A stretch of DNA of 64,000 bases from assembly GCA_039105265.1 (NCBI GenBank), contig JAPFFF010000008.1, positions 5,146,001 through 5,210,000 on the forward strand, read 5' to 3'. Source of the DNA: Tritrichomonas musculus (taxonomy: Eukaryota; Parabasalia; Tritrichomonadida; Tritrichomonadidae). The position numbers and the translations under genes were made by a program. This document shows, one piece after another, positions 60,526 through 64,000 of the stretch. The number at the start of each line of letters is the position of its first letter. Position 1 is the stretch's first letter. The notes below the pieces were generated by a model, which searched no databases, was not told the origin of the DNA, and was given only the letters and a program-made list of their open reading frames with translations.

Positions 60526-60775
60526 AGAAACAGAAGAGTATTCAAAACAGAACTAATATATAATAAAAAACTTTATATCCATATTATAATTAATATACTT
60601 TTATCAACCAAATAAAAAGTTATTATCAAATATAAACGTCCATTTTTTGGAGCAAAGGTATTGAATCAAACATATGAAAAACCTGGGCTATCAAGGAAAT
60701 GAAATTGTAGACTAATTATAGGATTATTTTGGGGACCAGACGCTTAGCAGAACTCAGGTTTATTATTTGATAAGT

Positions 60776-61645
60776 TAGCTCAATAGATGGCTTACAGATC
60801 TTTCTGATTCGCCTCGTTCAGTATGCCCTCGACATACATATATTGATGATGAAATTATCGCATGGGTAAGAGTTGATCCTAATGCTTTTTGCATGGAGAT
60901 TGCATCCCTGGTAGGATCAAGCCGAGCCACAGTATTCCGCAGGTTGACTGAATTAGGATATAAAAATTATTTATTAACTTGGATTCCACATCAATTGAAT
61001 AATGCACAGAAAAAGTTGTGGCGCGAAATGTCAAAAATAATGATCCAGAAGCTCAATTATTTAAAGCTGATAAATTTAAATATATATACACAGGTGATAA
61101 AATATGGTGCAAATATCACTTCGATTATAAAAGGAAATGGGTTGTTAGTTCAGACGATTTAGATGAGAGAACAAGACCTAGCAATTTTGAGAAGAAAATA
61201 ATGATTGCCATTTTTATTGGCATAAATGGTCTAACCCTTCTTGATTTTATCCCTAACGGACAGTCTCTAACATCAGATTATTTCATAAATAATATTTTAA
61301 AACAGCTTTAGATTAATACCGATGCATATGTAGTTAAGAAATTCAAGAAAGTTGTTTACCATCATTTTGATATTGCACCTAGCCATTCCTCAAAAGCTGC
61401 GAAACAATATTTGGATTCATCTCCATTTGCAAAGCTCCCCTGACCTTTCTCCTTGCGATTTTGCCATTAATGGAATACTAAAAAATAGTTTGGAAGTTTG
61501 TTCGTTTAACTCAGAAGAAGAACTTATATCTGCCATTCAAGTTTTTTTCATTCAGAAACTTTCTCAATTTTTTGAGAACATTTTCAATGGATGGATAAAG
61601 AGATCGCAAGAGTGCATTGATTCACAAGGTAATTACTTTGAATAA
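60776..61645 (+). pseudogene. Broken mariner transposase
   Basis: Pieces in order are: the N-terminal HTH region (EIIAWVRVDPNAF, EIASLVGSSRATVFRRLTEL), the linker WIPHQLNNAQKKLW, the first catalytic Asp in GDKIWC (about 61094), the second in HFDIAPSHSS (about 61368) and the third in DLSPCDFAING (about 61457), ending in GNYFE. They lie in at least three frames. The second-to-third Asp distance is about 30 codons instead of the 34 of DD34D mariners, implying a small deletion plus a frameshift. The frame is also interrupted upstream of 60776 and near 61035 and 61310. It cannot make active transposase. Confidence 0.9.
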
Positions 61646-61692
61646 AGATAAAAATATTTTAATATTAGCTTTTTCTCTTTGTAAGAATATAC

Positions 61693-61720
61693 CGAGTCTG
61701 GAAACTTTTGAAACACCCTG
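61693..61720. repeat. mariner right terminal inverted repeat
   Basis: Inverted copy of the left end with one mismatch, followed by TA. Confidence 0.95.
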
Positions 61721-61722
61721 TA

Positions 61723-63160
61723 TGTTATTAAAATATGCAAAATCGGCTATATTAATATGAAATCGTTTCCAAATAATTAATCAGTGAGGGTTCATATATG
61801 ACATTAGTAAGATTAAGTCCAATAAGTAAGGACTAATGGTAATAACAACGTAATTGACATGTGAATAAAATGAATTTTTTCTATAAATGAAACTGAACAC
61901 CCTGTTATACATTCACGTACATGAAGAAGATGTGTATGATACCATGCCTATTAAGGGCATAGTTGGCTTTTCTAATTTTTGAATAGTTTATTCATTGAAA
62001 AAGTTCAAGAACCAACTATTGCCCTTGATGAATTTCGTGATGCTGACGATCCATTAAAAGGACAACTTGATACTAATGATGTATTCTGCCAAAGCCAAAA
62101 GAAGTATAAGAACCAACCTATTTTAGATGGCTGATATTTGATGAGATTCCTTAGCGAGTATACTCTATAGAGCGTGAAGTTTAATTTAGTAAGGATGGTA
62201 AACTATTAGATGAAACACCATTAAGTATTTAATTGATGGAGAAAAAGTTGATATTGATGCCAAACTAGAATTTATGATGGAAAATGTGATATCTATTATA
62301 TGGATTATGATTATTATCAATATTGTAAGAACCATTTTAAGGATGATTCTCGTATGATTACCAAGAAGATCAGAACCAAGAAGTTCATCAGTTCTGGTTC
62401 ATTAAGACAAGAAGTTGCTGGTTTTGGTTCCAATAGTGAATAACGTGGGTGAGTTCTATACCAAGCTGAAGAGTGAATCTAATATATGATTGCGTGTTAA
62501 TGAAGTTAATATAATTATTACTACTTATAACACTGCTTTTAAGTTCTTAGGTGATTTAATTGAAGAATATTATGAAAGAGAGCAACGACTCTATTACTTC
62601 TTAAAGATTAATGAAGTACACTTGCTACTACAACATATAAGCTTATTTGAGAAATCCATAAAATAGATAAAGTTTCATTAATAATTGCTACTGCTGATAA
62701 TAATAAACACTTCTCATGTTTTAGAGAGTATACGATCGTTAATTCATGTATTAATGAAAAATATAATCGAAACATCTATATTAATAAGTTGCTCCCAGAT
62801 GCTAATGAATAACATGCTGAAATAGTTATTTTTTTCGATCGAAAGAGAATGAATTGCGATAAGGTATTGGTTAAGATAAGAAAGAGAGTAATATATTGAA
62901 GGATTTACAGAAAGTACAAGGATGCATTATATTCGGCTGATAATAAGGAGTTTAGGTCAAATAAAGGTGGAATATTCGAAGAAGAATTTGATGCTATTAT
63001 ATCTCCCTAATCTATTTCCCTTCATTTTCATAATGACTTCGGTAGAATACAGTCACAGTTGCCAGTTTCAACTTTATTTTTACAGTCAATGATATCATTT
63101 TGATCAAAACAATTTATCCACTCAACAGAACTTGTAGGTATTCATCAATGAGAACCTTCT
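61723..63160 (+). other. Degenerate formerly coding DNA, family uncertain
   Basis: Plus-strand stretches with protein-like composition (for example DEFRDADDPLKGQLDTNDVF near 62030, and SLRQEVAGFGSNSE near 62405) lie in changing frames over about 1.4 kb. This looks like one or more decayed genes, perhaps further parts of the Polinton/Maverick-like relic on the other side of the mariner. No family can be named. Confidence 0.4.
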
Positions 63161-64000
63161 TGAGTCCCAAACACCCTATTCTTTAGATATTTTTTAAGTA
63201 CAAATCCAGTATTTTATTAAATTGAGATGGTGAACTTCACTCCCATTTGTATGATAATTTTTATTTTTCCCAATTATTAATTTATATATATAATTATAAT
63301 AAATATTTAAAAATATATTTTCGGATTTTAATTAGAAATTTCCAAGATATTTATATTTATTATATTTGTGAAGTTTACAAAAGAATTCTTTTATTAGAAT
63401 ATGTGTAAGCCATCCAAGACTTTTTCCAGTTATTTTATATTTAGATAGATTTTTAATAGCTACATATAATTTACTATTTAAAAAATCAAAATCATCAAAG
63501 GTGAATTAGATAATCGCATTTTATTTTCCATAAAAAATAATTTGGGTAAAAAATGGTCATTTTGAATTTTTTGATTTTATAAATGGCGGAACCTCATTTT
63601 AAATAATATTCCCTATTCTTATAATATATTTTAAAGCAAAAATATTGAGTTTGATCGTTTAAAATTAATTTTCTAACCGCCGAAAATTGAATCATTCCGT
63701 TTATTAATTCAACTTTTTGAATTCATTTTTCAAACTAAACTTTATCTTTGAAGTTATGTTCAAACAAAATATATCATTTTATTGAGCATTAAAAGAAGAA
63801 ATCGAATATTACAAAATAAAAAGTTAGAAAAGATCATGTATCGAAAAAACTTAAAAATAATTATTATATTAACTTTTTTGGACTAACTACAAAGTAATTA
63901 TAAATATTTATGTTTCATAATGTATAATGCATATGTATAAAATCAAATAGTAATAGTAGTTTTGAAGGATATCTCTTACGAAGAGAGATCTATTAGTATG
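63161..64000. other. AT-rich right end, nothing recognised
   Basis: About 840 bp with no ORF or RNA gene. A fold-back CTCTTACGAAGAGAG occurs near 63972-63986, at the right edge. Confidence 0.6.

Larger units (their letters stand above)
60498..61720 (+). mobile_element. mariner transposon (1223 bp), inactivated
   Basis: The 28-bp terminal inverted repeats match with one mismatch, and a TA duplication flanks both ends (60496-60497 and 61721-61722), which defines a complete Tc1/mariner insertion. The ends start CAGGGTGTTTCAAAAGTTTC. The internal transposase is broken. The length is slightly below a typical 1.3-kb mariner. It resembles the mariner family known from Trichomonas (Tvmar1 type). Confidence 0.95.

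Noticed and set aside
61895-61906. Second AACACCCTG close to the mariner right end, as a possible solo terminal repeat
   Set aside because: Only nine bases match, the flanking bases differ, and no partner end was seen.
1-64000. CRISPR array, bacterial operons, Shine-Dalgarno sites
   Set aside because: None present; the genes are eukaryotic in type. Tandem arrays here lack unique spacers.

Overview
The window looks like nuclear DNA of a parabasalid protist, most likely Tritrichomonas (T. foetus or a close relative). The reasons are: very AT-rich DNA with long A/T runs; large uninterrupted genes on both strands with no intron I could recognise; a TCAYW (Inr-like) motif within about 30 nt upstream of 11 of the 22 complete protein-gene starts, with very short implied 5' UTRs; and typical trichomonad gene families (R2R3 Myb, small bromodomain proteins, many Ras-like GTPases, kinase-plus-Sel1 proteins, single-pass surface proteins with Ser/Thr/Pro stalks, a mariner and a decayed Polinton/Maverick-like relic). 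The species call is inference; the parabasalid call is firmer.

Layout. 0-8 kb: a protein kinase cut by the left edge, a histidine-type acid phosphatase, a ZNF598/Hel2-type ribosome-quality-control E3 ligase, tRNA-Arg(UCU), an unrecognised 644-aa protein and a membrane-bound thioredoxin-fold protein lacking CXXC. 8-16 kb: two paired-palindrome sites in a convergent gap, an unrecognised 710-aa protein divergent from a coiled-coil protein, then a 1053-aa surface protein carrying two large coding minisatellites, then tRNA-Asp(GUC). 16-26 kb: a ubiquitin-fold-like protein, a bromodomain protein, a P-loop protein with a possible doublecortin-like N-terminus, a low-molecular-weight tyrosine phosphatase, a Rho GTPase, a Rab5-like GTPase, a possible C/D snoRNA and a PQ-loop transporter. 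27-35 kb: an ALG1-like mannosyltransferase, a 1228-aa surface protein with a GC-rich core, an unrecognised protein and a divergent Rab-like GTPase. 35-37 kb: a decayed kinase-Sel1 gene. 37.7-45.4 kb: a 2544-aa ubiquitin protease. 47.9-49.1 kb: an R2R3 Myb. 49-52.6 kb: a gene-free tract with a 22-bp minisatellite inside a possible terminal-inverted-repeat element. 52.6-58.4 kb: a P4 flippase and a Pmp-like surface protein. 58.4-64 kb: a mobile-element graveyard, with a 1223-bp mariner inserted beside or into a Polinton/Maverick-like relic.

The genes look independently transcribed rather than arranged in operons. Themes are protein quality control (Hel2-like E3, giant USP), membrane traffic and lipid asymmetry (Rab5-like, Rab-like, Rho, P4 ATPase, PQ-loop), N-glycosylation (ALG1-like) and host-facing surface proteins (three single-pass glycoprotein-like proteins). 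ORFs that begin at TTG or GTG were trimmed to their first ATG. All calls are by eye from sequence; no searches were run.
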